Of a stretch of DNA of 58,938 bases, positions 25,252 through 33,041 are shown in pieces; position 1 is the stretch's first letter, and each line of letters starts with the position of its first letter. The notes below the pieces were generated by a model that ran no database searches, was not told the origin of the DNA, and worked only from the letters and a program-made list of their open reading frames with translations. The stretch comes from CAZPHU01 sp964419255 (GTDB taxonomy: Bacteria > Fibrobacterota > Chitinivibrionia > Chitinivibrionales > CAYFVL01). Made by a program: the position numbers and the translations under genes. Where the stretch lies: contig CAYQOU010000022.1 of assembly GCA_964419255.1 (NCBI GenBank), positions 1 through 58,938 of the forward strand, written 5' to 3'.

Positions 25252-27645
25252 ATGGCTGTCGAGACACAAACAAAGTACGTGCGGTGGTTGGAAGATCTAA
25301 CCAACGAGGATGTCGCTGAGGTGGGAGGTAAGAACGCGTCGCTGGGCGAGATGATTCGCAACCTCAAGCACGAGGGAGTCAGAGTCCCCGATGGATTTGC
25401 CACAACAGCCAATGCCTATAGGGATTTTCTGACCGCAAACCACATCGATAAGAAAATAGGCGACCTTATCGACGATCTTAAAGCCGGACGCAAATCGCTT
25501 GAGAAGGTGGGAAGAAAAATACGGGGGATCTTTAATGATAGTCAATTTCCCCAGGAGGTGGCAGAAAACATAACCGGCTCCTACCGACGTCTTTCTGAAA
25601 AATATGGTAGCAATGAAATCGATGTCGCTGTCAGAAGCAGTGCGACCGCGGAGGATCTGCCCGGGGCAAGTTTCGCCGGCCAGCAGGAAACTTTTCTGAA
25701 CATCACCGGAGAAGAAGAACTCCTCGATGCCTGCCGCAGGTGTTACGCATCGCTTTTCACCAATCGGGCGATAAGCTACCGCACCGAAAAGGGCTTTGAT
25801 CACATGAAGGTGGCGCTATCGGTTGGGGTACAGAAGATGGTGCGTTCGGATCTGGCGGGATCCGGCGTGATGTTTTCTCTGGATACCGACACCGGTTTTC
25901 CAGATCTTGTGGTGATAAACGCCGCCTGGGGGCTGGGAGAAAATGTCGTGCAGGGTGTGGTCAATCCCGATGAGTATCAGGTGTTCAAACCGCTTATCGA
26001 CAAAGACGGATACCGGCCGATAATCGAGAAAGCAAACGGAGACAAAGAAAAGAAAATGGTCTACAGTTCGGGGGGGAGTGCGACTACCCGCAACGTGCAT
26101 ACCTCAAAACAGGAGCGATCTTCCTTCGTATTGCAGGATGAAGAAATCATTGGGCTCGCACGGTGGGCTTCTGTCATAGAAAAACACTACGATAAGCCGA
26201 TGGATATGGAATGGGCCAAAGACGGCAAAACAGGCGATCTGTTTGTGGTTCAGGCACGGCCCGAAACAGTCCATTCCCAGAAAAAGTCAAAGATGCTCAA
26301 CACCTATACATTGAAGCAAAAAGGAGAGGTCGTAAGCGAGGGACTGGCTATCGGCGAGAGTATAGCATCCGGTAAAGCGCAGATAATCAAGAGTGCCGAG
26401 CACAGCGATCAGTTCGAGGATGGGGCAATTCTGGTTACGGGAATGACCGATCCTGATTGGGTGCCCATTATGAAGAAATCATCCGGAATAATAACCGATC
26501 ACGGCGGGCGGACCTCGCATGCCGCCATTGTCAGCAGGGAGCTGGGGATACCGGCGGTGGTGGGTACCGGTGATGCAACGCGTGTGGTCGAAGAAGGCTC
26601 CGAGGTCACGATCTCCTGCGCCGAGGGAAACCAGGGGTATGTCTATAGAGGCAGACTCGACTATGATGAGCGCCAGATTGATGTCAACCAACTGCCCGAT
26701 ACTAAAACCCGGATCATGATAAACATCGCCAGCCCCGATGGCGCATTCCGCTGGTGGCAGCTTCCGGCCAAAGGAATCGGTCTTGCCCGTATGGAGTTTA
26801 TCATAAATAATGTCATTAAGATTCATCCCATGGCGTTGGTCAATTACCATTCGCTGCAAGATCAGGAGGCTCGTCGGTTTATTGAGAGGGCTACGACTGG
26901 GTATGAGGATAAAACCGACTACTTTGTAGAAAACCTTGCTCGGGGGATAGCCCGCATAGCCGCCTCACAATACCCTGACCCGGTGATTGTGAGAATGAGT
27001 GATTTTAAAACAAACGAGTATGCGAATCTGGTTGGCGGGGCAGAGTTTGAGCCCGAAGAGCAAAACCCGATGCTTGGTTTCAGGGGCGCAAGCCGCTATT
27101 ACAGCGAAAAGTATCAGCAAGGCTTTGCACTGGAATGCCGGGCTATCAGAAAGGTTCGTGAGCAAATCGGGCTTCAAAACGTGCTCGTCATGATACCGTT
27201 TTGTCGCACCCCTGAGGAAGGGGACAGGGTTTTGGAGGTGCTGAGAAGAAATGGTCTTCAACGGGGCAAAGATGGTCTGGAGGTGTATGTCATGTGTGAG
27301 ATTCCCTCAAATATTGTCCTGGCCGAGCAGTTTGCCGATCGCTTCGACGGATTTTCAATAGGCTCAAACGATCTTACTCAGCTGATGTTGGGGGTTGACC
27401 GCGACTCCGGAGAGCTGAAACAGCTCTTCGATGAACGCAATGAGGCTGTAAAGACGGTTATTGCAGATCTGATTAAACGTGCGCACCGCAAAAATAAGAA
27501 AGTGGGAATCTGTGGCCAGGCTCCAAGCGACTATCCCGAGTTTGCACAGTTTCTGGTCGAGCAGGGAATAGATTCGATTTCTTTGAATCCGGACAGCGTA
27601 ATAGATATTGTCAAGCGGGTCAGTGAGATTGAGAAAAAGAAATGA
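25252..27645 (+). CDS. ppsA: PpsA: phosphoenolpyruvate synthase
   Basis: PEP synthase converts pyruvate and ATP to PEP, AMP and phosphate (EC 2.7.9.2). The 797-residue length is typical. The N-terminal ATP-binding domain has EVGGKNASLGEM and AVRSSATAEDLPGASFAGQQ. The swivelling domain has GGRTSHAAIVSRELGIP with the phospho-histidine His423. The C-terminal PEP-binding barrel has GSNDLTQLMLGVDRDS and the catalytic Cys754 in GICGQAPSD. GGAGGTGG precedes the ATG. The gene sits between pfkB and fpg in one operon; it can feed carbon towards hexose phosphates and the alpha-glucan block. Confidence 0.95.
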   Translation: MAVETQTKYVRWLEDLTNEDVAEVGGKNASLGEMIRNLKHEGVRVPDGFATTANAYRDFLTANHIDKKIGDLIDDLKAGRKSLEKVGRKIRGIFNDSQFPQEVAENITGSYRRLSEKYGSNEIDVAVRSSATAEDLPGASFAGQQETFLNITGEEELLDACRRCYASLFTNRAISYRTEKGFDHMKVALSVGVQKMVRSDLAGSGVMFSLDTDTGFPDLVVINAAWGLGENVVQGVVNPDEYQVFKPLIDKDGYRPIIEKANGDKEKKMVYSSGGSATTRNVHTSKQERSSFVLQDEEIIGLARWASVIEKHYDKPMDMEWAKDGKTGDLFVVQARPETVHSQKKSKMLNTYTLKQKGEVVSEGLAIGESIASGKAQIIKSAEHSDQFEDGAILVTGMTDPDWVPIMKKSSGIITDHGGRTSHAAIVSRELGIPAVVGTGDATRVVEEGSEVTISCAEGNQGYVYRGRLDYDERQIDVNQLPDTKTRIMINIASPDGAFRWWQLPAKGIGLARMEFIINNVIKIHPMALVNYHSLQDQEARRFIERATTGYEDKTDYFVENLARGIARIAASQYPDPVIVRMSDFKTNEYANLVGGAEFEPEEQNPMLGFRGASRYYSEKYQQGFALECRAIRKVREQIGLQNVLVMIPFCRTPEEGDRVLEVLRRNGLQRGKDGLEVYVMCEIPSNIVLAEQFADRFDGFSIGSNDLTQLMLGVDRDSGELKQLFDERNEAVKTVIADLIKRAHRKNKKVGICGQAPSDYPEFAQFLVEQGIDSISLNPDSVIDIVKRVSEIEKKK

Positions 27646-27656
27646 GGTACTAAACC

Positions 27657-28451
27657 ATGCCCGAATTACCCGATGTTCATGCCTTCAAGGAGGTGTTCGA
27701 TAATGTCGCTCTTCACAAACGGGTGCAAGATCTTGAAATAAACAATGCAAAGGTTGTGCAGGGGCTAAATGGGAAAAAGCTGAAGAGTCACCTTCAGGGG
27801 AAAACATTTGTCGGCAGTGAACGGCGGGGCAAGTATCTTCTGGTGACGCTTGACTCGGATGAGGTTCTGGCTTTCCATTTCGGTATGACAGGATACCTGT
27901 ACGGTCGAAACGGTGAACCCGACAGATATCGTCGGGTTACTTTTCTGCTGGACGACAATCGATATTTGGAATATGTAAGTAAACGAATGCTTGGCAGACT
28001 CAGTCTTTCCGATTCGATCGAACATTTCGTCGAGGAAAAGGGCCTTGGCCCCGATGCCCTGTACTGTACTGAGGAGCAGTTTACCTCCCGCATATCTGCA
28101 AGTTCTAACTCTATTAAATCGGCGCTTATGGATCAATCCAGAATAGCGGGACTGGGCAATATCTACTCGGATGAGGTTTTATATCAGGCACATCTACATC
28201 CGGCGGTGCAAGCGGATTCACTGAGTGATAAGCAGCGCAAATCCCTGTTTAGGGTGATGCGCAGGGTGCTTGATGTGGCCATCAGGCATCACGCCAATCC
28301 AACGGAAATGCCTGATGGGTATCTTCTGAGGCATCGTAAAAAAGGCGAGAAGTGTCCCAAATGTGGCGGGAGAATACAAAAAGATACGATATCCGGCAGA
28401 TCCTCATACTACTGCGATTTCTGTCAGAAGAAGCAGGGTGGAAAAAATTAA
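27657..28451 (+). CDS. mutM: Fpg/Nei-family DNA glycosylase (formamidopyrimidine-DNA glycosylase)
   Basis: This bifunctional glycosylase/AP lyase removes oxidised bases. After removal of Met1 the catalytic Pro2-Glu3 pair is present (MPELPDVHAF); Lys59 in RRGKYLLV is the second conserved catalytic residue. The helix-two-turn-helix segment is SALMDQSRIAGLGNIYSDEV, and the C-terminal zinc finger has Cys233, Cys236, Cys253 and Cys256. The 264-residue length is usual. Whether it prefers 8-oxoG (Fpg) or pyrimidines (Nei) is not certain. It follows ppsA after 11 bases, so repair is co-expressed with carbon enzymes. Confidence 0.9.
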   Translation: MPELPDVHAFKEVFDNVALHKRVQDLEINNAKVVQGLNGKKLKSHLQGKTFVGSERRGKYLLVTLDSDEVLAFHFGMTGYLYGRNGEPDRYRRVTFLLDDNRYLEYVSKRMLGRLSLSDSIEHFVEEKGLGPDALYCTEEQFTSRISASSNSIKSALMDQSRIAGLGNIYSDEVLYQAHLHPAVQADSLSDKQRKSLFRVMRRVLDVAIRHHANPTEMPDGYLLRHRKKGEKCPKCGGRIQKDTISGRSSYYCDFCQKKQGGKN

Positions 28452-28497
28452 ACATGGTGAATGGGTCTTTTCCATATCAAAAGGGGATAGTGACACA

Positions 28498-28842
28498 ATG
28501 AATCTACTGGTGGTTATGATAAATGAAGAACGGTATTTGGAAAAAGTGCTTACAATACTGGTGGAGGCCGAAGCTTGTGCTATCAGTGTCCATAATGGAC
28601 AGGGATTGTGGGGAGATGCCGGATTTGAGCCCACTCCCTTCGCCACCGTATCTCCAACTCCTGTTCCACGAAAAGCCGTCATAAAAACCATATTTTCCAT
28701 CTTGATAGATGAAAGTATGATGCAGAAAATAAAGGAACTGCTTATGGAGGAAAACATTGATTTCGCTCTTCCTGATGTTGGTGTGATGTTTACGGTGCCG
28801 ATCAAGGAAATGGTCTCGAGCACATACTTTCAATGTAAATAA
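28498..28842 (+). CDS. PII-like small protein (ferredoxin-like fold), 114 aa
   Basis: The protein starts MNLLVVMINEERYLEKVLTI and has the beta-alpha-beta pattern repeated (IKTIFSILIDESMMQKIKEL, then VGVMFTVPIKEM) seen in PII-like and other small ferredoxin-fold sensors. The uridylylation-loop consensus of true GlnB is absent; the middle is Pro/Thr-rich. It may sense a small molecule or nucleotide, but this is inference. The ATG at 28498 is preferred over an upstream in-frame start at 28363 that overlaps fpg; AGGGG lies ~11 bases before it. It sits between fpg and the DUF2267 gene in the pfkB operon. Confidence 0.6.
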   Translation: MNLLVVMINEERYLEKVLTILVEAEACAISVHNGQGLWGDAGFEPTPFATVSPTPVPRKAVIKTIFSILIDESMMQKIKELLMEENIDFALPDVGVMFTVPIKEMVSSTYFQCK

Positions 28843-28855
28843 GGAGAGAGAGCTT

Positions 28856-29278
28856 ATGCCTGCATTAAGAGATGTAGAACAGACGGCGGTGAAAAAATCT
28901 GCTATATGGTTTGATACGGTTAGCGAAGAGCTGGGGCACGCGGACAGGTATGCTTCCTACATGGCTATTCGCCTGGCTCTGCATGCTGTTCGTGATCGTC
29001 TTCCCCGCCAGGAGGCTATTGCACTCGGGGAGCAACTTCCTCTTCTCATTAGAGGGATTTTTTACGAGGGGTGGCATGATCAGGGCAATCGGCAGCTCTC
29101 TGAATCGGAACAATTCCGTATCGAGGGCTGTTATGGTCTGGATGGAAGAAAATACAGCTCACTTGAGATCATGCAGGCTGTCTGCAGGGCAATGTCTTCC
29201 TGGATTTCGGAGCATTCCGCCATGCAGATCCGGGCCATATTGCCTGCCGAGTTGATGCCTTCTCTTGAAGATGCCTGA
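28856..29278 (+). CDS. DUF2267 protein
   Basis: The 140-residue helical protein has the DUF2267 signature: FDTVSEELGHADRYASYMAI, ALHAVRDRLPRQEAIALGEQ and LPLLIRGIFYEGWHD. The function of the family is unknown; members occur in stress and dormancy gene clusters, often near universal stress proteins. GGAGAGAG precedes the ATG 13 bases after the PII-like gene. It is the last gene of the pfkB operon, before the terminator at 29298-29329. Confidence 0.85.
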   Translation: MPALRDVEQTAVKKSAIWFDTVSEELGHADRYASYMAIRLALHAVRDRLPRQEAIALGEQLPLLIRGIFYEGWHDQGNRQLSESEQFRIEGCYGLDGRKYSSLEIMQAVCRAMSSWISEHSAMQIRAILPAELMPSLEDA

Positions 29279-29297
29279 TCTGTCTGTGTCTGGAGCC

Positions 29298-29329
29298 AAG
29301 CCGGTCGACCGATCGGCTTTTTTTTCTTC
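29298..29329. terminator. Rho-independent terminator
   Basis: AAGCCG pairs with CGGCTT around a GTCGACCGAT loop and is followed by an eight-base T-run on the plus strand. It lies between the convergent DUF2267 (plus) and hemerythrin (minus) genes. Confidence 0.8.
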
Positions 29330-29347
29330 GGTAAAGGGAAGATGTTT

Positions 29348-29944
29348 TCAGCAGTAAGCACGTAGCGGTTGTGATGGTTTGAGAGGGGCGGATGATTTTG
29401 AACTCTTGTGTGAGCCGTTTTTAGCGGCATTTTTAAGACGGTACTTTTCTTTGATAAGTTTTTTATCATAATCCCAGAATTCTTCCAGCATATCTTCCTG
29501 CTCCTCATCATCCAGATATTGCAGGCTGTAAAGAGAAAACAATTCCTCTTCGCGAGCCATATGCCGTGGATAGAAGTCCACAAGCTTCTGGAGGCATTCA
29601 CGGATAGTGTCAAACGCGTTTTTTGCGCTGTGAAGGTAGGCGTCCCGTGCTTTCTGGAGCTGCTTTATAATTAGCGATGCGTACTCATGTTCTTTTGTGA
29701 ATGTTCTCAGAATCTTCTGATGCTCGGAAGCAATGTCTTTACTCAGTAGTTTTTTGAGAAGGATGTTTTCTTCCTTGCCGCAGTGACACCTGTTGGCATA
29801 CGTCGACATGAAATCGATGAGAACGCCAATCGAGGAGATTCTCACCATTCGAGTCTGCTCCATCGATTCCAACTCTTTTCGCATCAGGCTGATCATCTGA
29901 TTAATTAGCCCGTGCTCTATAGCCAGTGTGTCGATTAAAATCAT
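29348..29944 (-). CDS. Hemerythrin-like domain protein
   Basis: The 198-residue helical protein has the pattern of hemerythrin/HHE cation-binding domains: LAIEHGLINQMISLM (His near residue 9), YANRCHCGKEENILL, FTKEHEYASLIIKQL and YPRHMAREEELFSLY, whose His and Glu residues can hold a di-iron centre. Such proteins bind oxygen or protect against reactive nitrogen and oxygen species. The tail is Lys/Ser-rich. The start at 29944 is fixed by AAGGAGGAG a few bases upstream; the frame extends 17 codons further. A sigma-54-like promoter lies ~105 bases upstream on the same strand. The encapsulin operon, another iron/oxygen system, is nearby. Confidence 0.85.
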   Translation of the reverse strand: MILIDTLAIEHGLINQMISLMRKELESMEQTRMVRISSIGVLIDFMSTYANRCHCGKEENILLKKLLSKDIASEHQKILRTFTKEHEYASLIIKQLQKARDAYLHSAKNAFDTIRECLQKLVDFYPRHMAREEELFSLYSLQYLDDEEQEDMLEEFWDYDKKLIKEKYRLKNAAKNGSHKSSKSSAPLKPSQPLRAYC

Positions 29945-30369
29945 TCTTCTCCTCCTTAGGAAGCACCTCTGCATGCTTCCTTTCTTCCATCGCAAGAGGC
30001 CGATGTGTGTAACAGGTGTCGTTTATGGCGATGGCATTCAATAATTTTAGCAAAGGATATGCCATGTGACGGCTGGTTGAAAATATGCTGAAAGGATTAA
30101 ACAAGATCGTGTTTTTTGTCTTGCGGAGACGGTTTTTGGGACGGGAAGTTGAGAACGTTTGTGAAAATACGATCTAAATGTAAGAATCCTCCGTCGCGTC
30201 TTTTCCTAAGTTTTGAGCCTGACACCTATCTTTTTGTATTCTCACGTTGATGCGGGATGATACAGATGAAAAATATCAGGCTGATTTGTTGTAATGCTTA
30301 ATCTATCTTACTCAGGGGTTGTTTTTTTAATCTTGGATCATTGACTTTTCCTCTGGAGTTGCCGGAAGT
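29945..30369. other. Intergenic region upstream of the hemerythrin gene
   Basis: The region holds the hemerythrin promoter (30049-30064 minus) and an 18-base segment at 30003-30020 that matches 16657-16674 with one mismatch. A further segment, GCCTGACACCTATC (30218-30231), resembles ends of small repeats or insertion sequences, though I cannot name one. No gene is supported. Confidence 0.4.
30049..30064 (-). promoter_or_regulatory. Sigma-54-like promoter before the hemerythrin gene (TGGCAT-ATCCT-TTGCT)
   Basis: The minus strand reads TGGCATATCCTTTGCT, one base from the consensus with exact spacing. The predicted transcript start is about 95 bases before the hemerythrin ATG at 29944. Confidence 0.7.
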
Positions 30370-30759
30370 TTAGCTGTAGGTCCCCAACGACTCGAGCACA
30401 TCCTTGATTTTTTTGGGGGAGATCGGTTTTTCGAAATAGTAGTCAGCGCCCAGGGTATAGATTTTTTCTTTAGTCTGATTATCTCCATAGGCGGTAATTA
30501 CGATAATAAAAGCCGAAGGTTGCTTTTCTTTTACATAACTTATCACTTCAAAGCCGTCCATGACGGTTGCTCCGGTCAGTCGAAGGTCGGCGATAACTCC
30601 GAGATAACCATTATTATCGATCGACTGTTTTGCCTCATCTACCGTCTGTGCTGTATCTACTCCTACCGTCGGTGATTGAAGAACCTTTTTGAAGGCAAGA
30701 AGAATCGCCGGCTCGTCATCAACCAGCAGAATACTTTTTTGGTGAACGCTTGATACCAT
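30370..30759 (-). CDS. Single-domain response regulator (CheY-like receiver)
   Basis: The 129-residue protein is a lone receiver domain. The acidic pair is in LLVDDEPAIL (residues 11-20), the phospho-acceptor is Asp58 in VIADLRLTG, the Thr/Ser switch is in VITAYGD and the conserved Lys is in FEKPISPKK. There is no output domain, so it may act as a phosphate relay or by binding another protein. GGGAGGAGT lies directly before the ATG. A multi-PAS histidine kinase at 55806 is in the same window, but pairing is speculative. A sigma-54-like promoter lies 36 bases upstream. Confidence 0.93.
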   Translation of the reverse strand: MVSSVHQKSILLVDDEPAILLAFKKVLQSPTVGVDTAQTVDEAKQSIDNNGYLGVIADLRLTGATVMDGFEVISYVKEKQPSAFIIVITAYGDNQTKEKIYTLGADYYFEKPISPKKIKDVLESLGTYS

Positions 30760-30794
30760 ACTCCTCCCATGACTCGCAAAATCGATAGATCACA

Positions 30795-30810
30795 AGCAAA
30801 TACTTTGCCA
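30795..30810 (-). promoter_or_regulatory. Sigma-54-like promoter before the response regulator (TGGCAA-AGTAT-TTGCT)
   Basis: The minus strand reads TGGCAAAGTATTTGCT, one base from TGGCAC-N5-TTGCW. It is also a small palindrome (GCAAA-TAC-TTTGC). The response regulator starts at 30759, giving a leader of about 24 bases. Confidence 0.6.
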
Positions 30811-30952
30811 CAATGTCGCACATGAGTGGAAGAGGCAGGAATCGCTACAGCCCGAGATTCTATTTCTCAACATCGGTGTAGATTTTCTCAGAATGAAAAA
30901 AATGCCCGTAAATTAGTGGCTCGGGTGATGGTGGGAAAAAGCTTTTTTTTGA

Positions 30953-30968
30953 TGGCATATGATTTGCG
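30953..30968 (+). promoter_or_regulatory. Sigma-54-like promoter before the encapsulin operon (TGGCAT-ATGAT-TTGCG)
   Basis: It has two differences from TGGCAC-N5-TTGCW, neither at the essential GG or GC. The ferredoxin ATG at 31033 lies ~54 bases after the predicted start. It faces away from the response-regulator promoter at 30795-30810. Confidence 0.6.
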
Positions 30969-31032
30969 TACCTTAAGCCCCTTCTCTTGAATGAGGGAAA
31001 TAACTGTACAACCTTCTCGAAAAGGAGAGAAC

Positions 31033-31221
31033 ATGAAAGCGATTGTCGATCAGGATACCTGCACCGGCTGTGGACTCTGTCCCGAAATCTGTCCGGAGGT
31101 CTTCGAGCTAAACGATGAGGGACTTGCATACCCAAAAGTAGATCAGATACCCTCCGATGCGGAAGATAGCGCCAGGGAAGCCGCCGATGGTTGTCCGGTT
31201 GAAGCAATTACTATCGAGTAA
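31033..31221 (+). CDS. 4Fe-4S ferredoxin
   Basis: The 62-residue protein begins MKAIVDQDTCTGCGLCPEIC and ends with a GCPVEAI motif. Cys10, Cys13, Cys16 and Cys54 are the expected ligands of one [4Fe-4S] cluster; Cys20 is extra and may form a disulfide or a second contact. This is the single-cluster ferredoxin type of anaerobes. AAGGAGAG precedes the ATG at 31033, which is preferred over the longer frame from 30991. It is the first gene of the operon with the ferritin-like protein, encapsulin and superoxide reductase and could supply electrons for iron release or superoxide reduction. Confidence 0.93.
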   Translation: MKAIVDQDTCTGCGLCPEICPEVFELNDEGLAYPKVDQIPSDAEDSAREAADGCPVEAITIE

Positions 31222-31238
31222 AAGAAAGGAATCAAAAA

Positions 31239-31637
31239 ATGCCTGAATTTGTGAATCCCTTTAGCGGTACCGTTCCCCGCAAGGTTACCACCCGAGAGCT
31301 TACCAGGGCACTGCGTCTCTCGATTGCAGCGGAGGAGGAAGCCATACACCTGTATGAAGCACTGGCCGATGCCACCGATCATGTTCTGGCGAAAACCGTT
31401 TTGCAGGATATCGCCAATGAGGAGCGTGTGCATGCGGGTGAATTCCAGCGTCTGATCAACATCATGGTAAGTGATGAAGAGAAATTTCTCGCAGATGGTG
31501 CGGAGGAAGTAGACGAGATGAAAGAAAAACTCGACTCTGGTGAGCAGATGGAGAGTGTGCTGGAGGAGGACGATCAAGAACAGAAGCAAGAAGGTGAGAG
31601 TAAAATAAAGACTATTGGTAACCTGAGAGTGGAATAA
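31239..31637 (+). CDS. Encapsulated ferritin-like protein (encapsulin cargo)
   Basis: The 132-residue protein has two helices with ferritin-like ligands: LRLSIAAEEEAIHLYEALAD and LQDIANEERVHAGEFQRLI (E-x2-H type). The N-terminus (MPEFVNPFSGTVPRKVT) is typical of ferritin-like proteins encoded beside encapsulins. After an acidic linker the C-terminus is TIGNLRVE, which resembles the short targeting peptides that dock cargo inside family 1 encapsulin shells. The shell gene follows 13 bases on. It probably oxidises and deposits iron inside the compartment. GAAAGGAATC precedes the ATG. Confidence 0.88.
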   Translation: MPEFVNPFSGTVPRKVTTRELTRALRLSIAAEEEAIHLYEALADATDHVLAKTVLQDIANEERVHAGEFQRLINIMVSDEEKFLADGAEEVDEMKEKLDSGEQMESVLEEDDQEQKQEGESKIKTIGNLRVE

Positions 31638-31650
31638 AGGAGGATATCCC

Positions 31651-32469
31651 ATGGCTGATAAATATCTACACCGTGACGATGCACCATTTAGCCAACAGGT
31701 ATGGGAACTCATAGACGGTACTGTTTGTGCGGTGGCTGTCAGTCAGCTCAGTGCCCGAAAGCTTCTTCATGCTCAGGGACCTTACGGGTATGGCCTGAAG
31801 TCGATTCCTGGCCCGGAGCAGGTGCTCGAGGGCAAGGACGGCGAGCCACAGCTCAGCGCCAGTGTGACGGTACCTGTGGCATCCATCACCCAGACATTTG
31901 ATATTGCCGCACGCGATATAGAACAGCATGAAGCCTCCGGACTTCCTATAGATATGAAGGCTGTTGTGACGGCGGCACTCTCATGTGCCCGCAAAGAAGA
32001 TGAATTACTCTTCTATGGTTCCAAGGCGCTGGGAATACCGGGGCTTCTTAACGCCGCCGGTATCCAGTCGATGGGGCTTAAACCCTGGAGCGAGGTGGGA
32101 GATGCGGCAGAAGATATTATAAGCGCCGCAAACAAGTTGGATGATGCCGGATTTCATGGGCCATTTGCACTCGCCCTGGCACCAGATCTCTACAATAGGC
32201 TTTTCAGGCGCTATCCCCAGGGAAATACTATCGAGCTTGAGCATCTCAGATCTCTGGTCAGCGGTGGTATCATAAAAGCTCCGGCGATCCGCGAGGGGGG
32301 AGTGCTTCTGGCAACAGGCAAACAATTCGCATCAATTATCCTGGGGCAGGATATGATGACCGGGTTTGAGGGGCCGGATGGACGAAACTATACCTTCTTT
32401 ATTTCCGAAAGTATTGCTCTTCGTCTCAGTGTTCCATCCACGATTTGCTTTCTGAAATCGTCAAAATAA
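31651..32469 (+). CDS. Family 1 encapsulin shell protein
   Basis: The 272-residue protein shows the HK97-fold encapsulin (linocin M18-like) features: an N-terminal YLHRDDAPFSQQVWELIDG segment, an E-loop region, the LLFYGSKALGIPGLLNA segment and the C-terminal YTFFISESIALRLSVP. It self-assembles into a protein nanocompartment. AAAGGAGGATATCCC precedes the ATG. The upstream ferritin-like gene carries a plausible docking peptide, so the shell probably stores iron or detoxifies oxidants. The superoxide-reductase gene follows 47 bases later. Confidence 0.95.
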   Translation: MADKYLHRDDAPFSQQVWELIDGTVCAVAVSQLSARKLLHAQGPYGYGLKSIPGPEQVLEGKDGEPQLSASVTVPVASITQTFDIAARDIEQHEASGLPIDMKAVVTAALSCARKEDELLFYGSKALGIPGLLNAAGIQSMGLKPWSEVGDAAEDIISAANKLDDAGFHGPFALALAPDLYNRLFRRYPQGNTIELEHLRSLVSGGIIKAPAIREGGVLLATGKQFASIILGQDMMTGFEGPDGRNYTFFISESIALRLSVPSTICFLKSSK

Positions 32470-32516
32470 CCGAATCGTGATGTCCTTAACCTTATAAATC
32501 TTACAGGAGCTTGTAA

Positions 32517-32912
32517 ATGGCATCAATCAAAGAACTGTTTCAAACCGCGGACTGGAAAACCGAGAAGCATGTACCGGTTATCGAATGTCCTGACAGGGTA
32601 AAGAAAGGAGAATTCTTCCCTGTAAAGGTTACCATCGGTAAAGAAGTCGCACATCCGAACACAACGGCTCACCATATCGGCTGGATAAGTGTGTATTTTC
32701 ACCCTGAGGGAAGTAAGTTTCCGTATCAAATCGGTAAGGCACAATTCGATTCACACGGTGCATCGGTTGACGGCCCCGACACCAGTTCCGTATATACGCA
32801 TCATGAGGCAAGCTTGAGTTTCAAAACCGACAGACCGGGAACCGTCTTTGCCTCCGCGTACTGCAACATCCATGGACTTTGGCAAAACTCCAAGGAGATT
32901 GCCGTTGAGTAG
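32517..32912 (+). CDS. Class II superoxide reductase (neelaredoxin type)
   Basis: Superoxide reductase reduces superoxide to hydrogen peroxide without making oxygen, a strategy of anaerobes. The 131-residue protein lacks the N-terminal rubredoxin-like domain of desulfoferrodoxin. The centre-II ligands are visible: Glu16/Lys17/His18 in TEKHVPVIEC, His46 and His52 in HPNTTAHHIGW, and Cys116 and His119 in YCNIHGLW; the spacing equals that of the Pyrococcus enzyme. ACAGGAGC precedes the ATG. It is the last gene of the encapsulin operon, before a terminator. Electrons may come from the ferredoxin or a rubredoxin encoded elsewhere. Confidence 0.93.
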   Translation: MASIKELFQTADWKTEKHVPVIECPDRVKKGEFFPVKVTIGKEVAHPNTTAHHIGWISVYFHPEGSKFPYQIGKAQFDSHGASVDGPDTSSVYTHHEASLSFKTDRPGTVFASAYCNIHGLWQNSKEIAVE

Positions 32913-32945
32913 GTGGAAAGCTCAACTCAAGGTGTAACAGAGCCA

Positions 32946-32978
32946 GCAGTGGGCCGGGGTTTGTCCCAGCTTTTTTTT
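32946..32978 (+). terminator. Probable Rho-independent terminator
   Basis: A GC-rich imperfect hairpin (GCAGTGGG with CCCAGC) is followed by eight T residues (32971-32978). It closes the encapsulin operon. Confidence 0.6.
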
Positions 32979-33041
32979 AATGTTAATCCGTTTTCGTGAG
33001 ACTCGCAAAGAAAAAACACGGAAATACAGGAGGGTAGGAGT

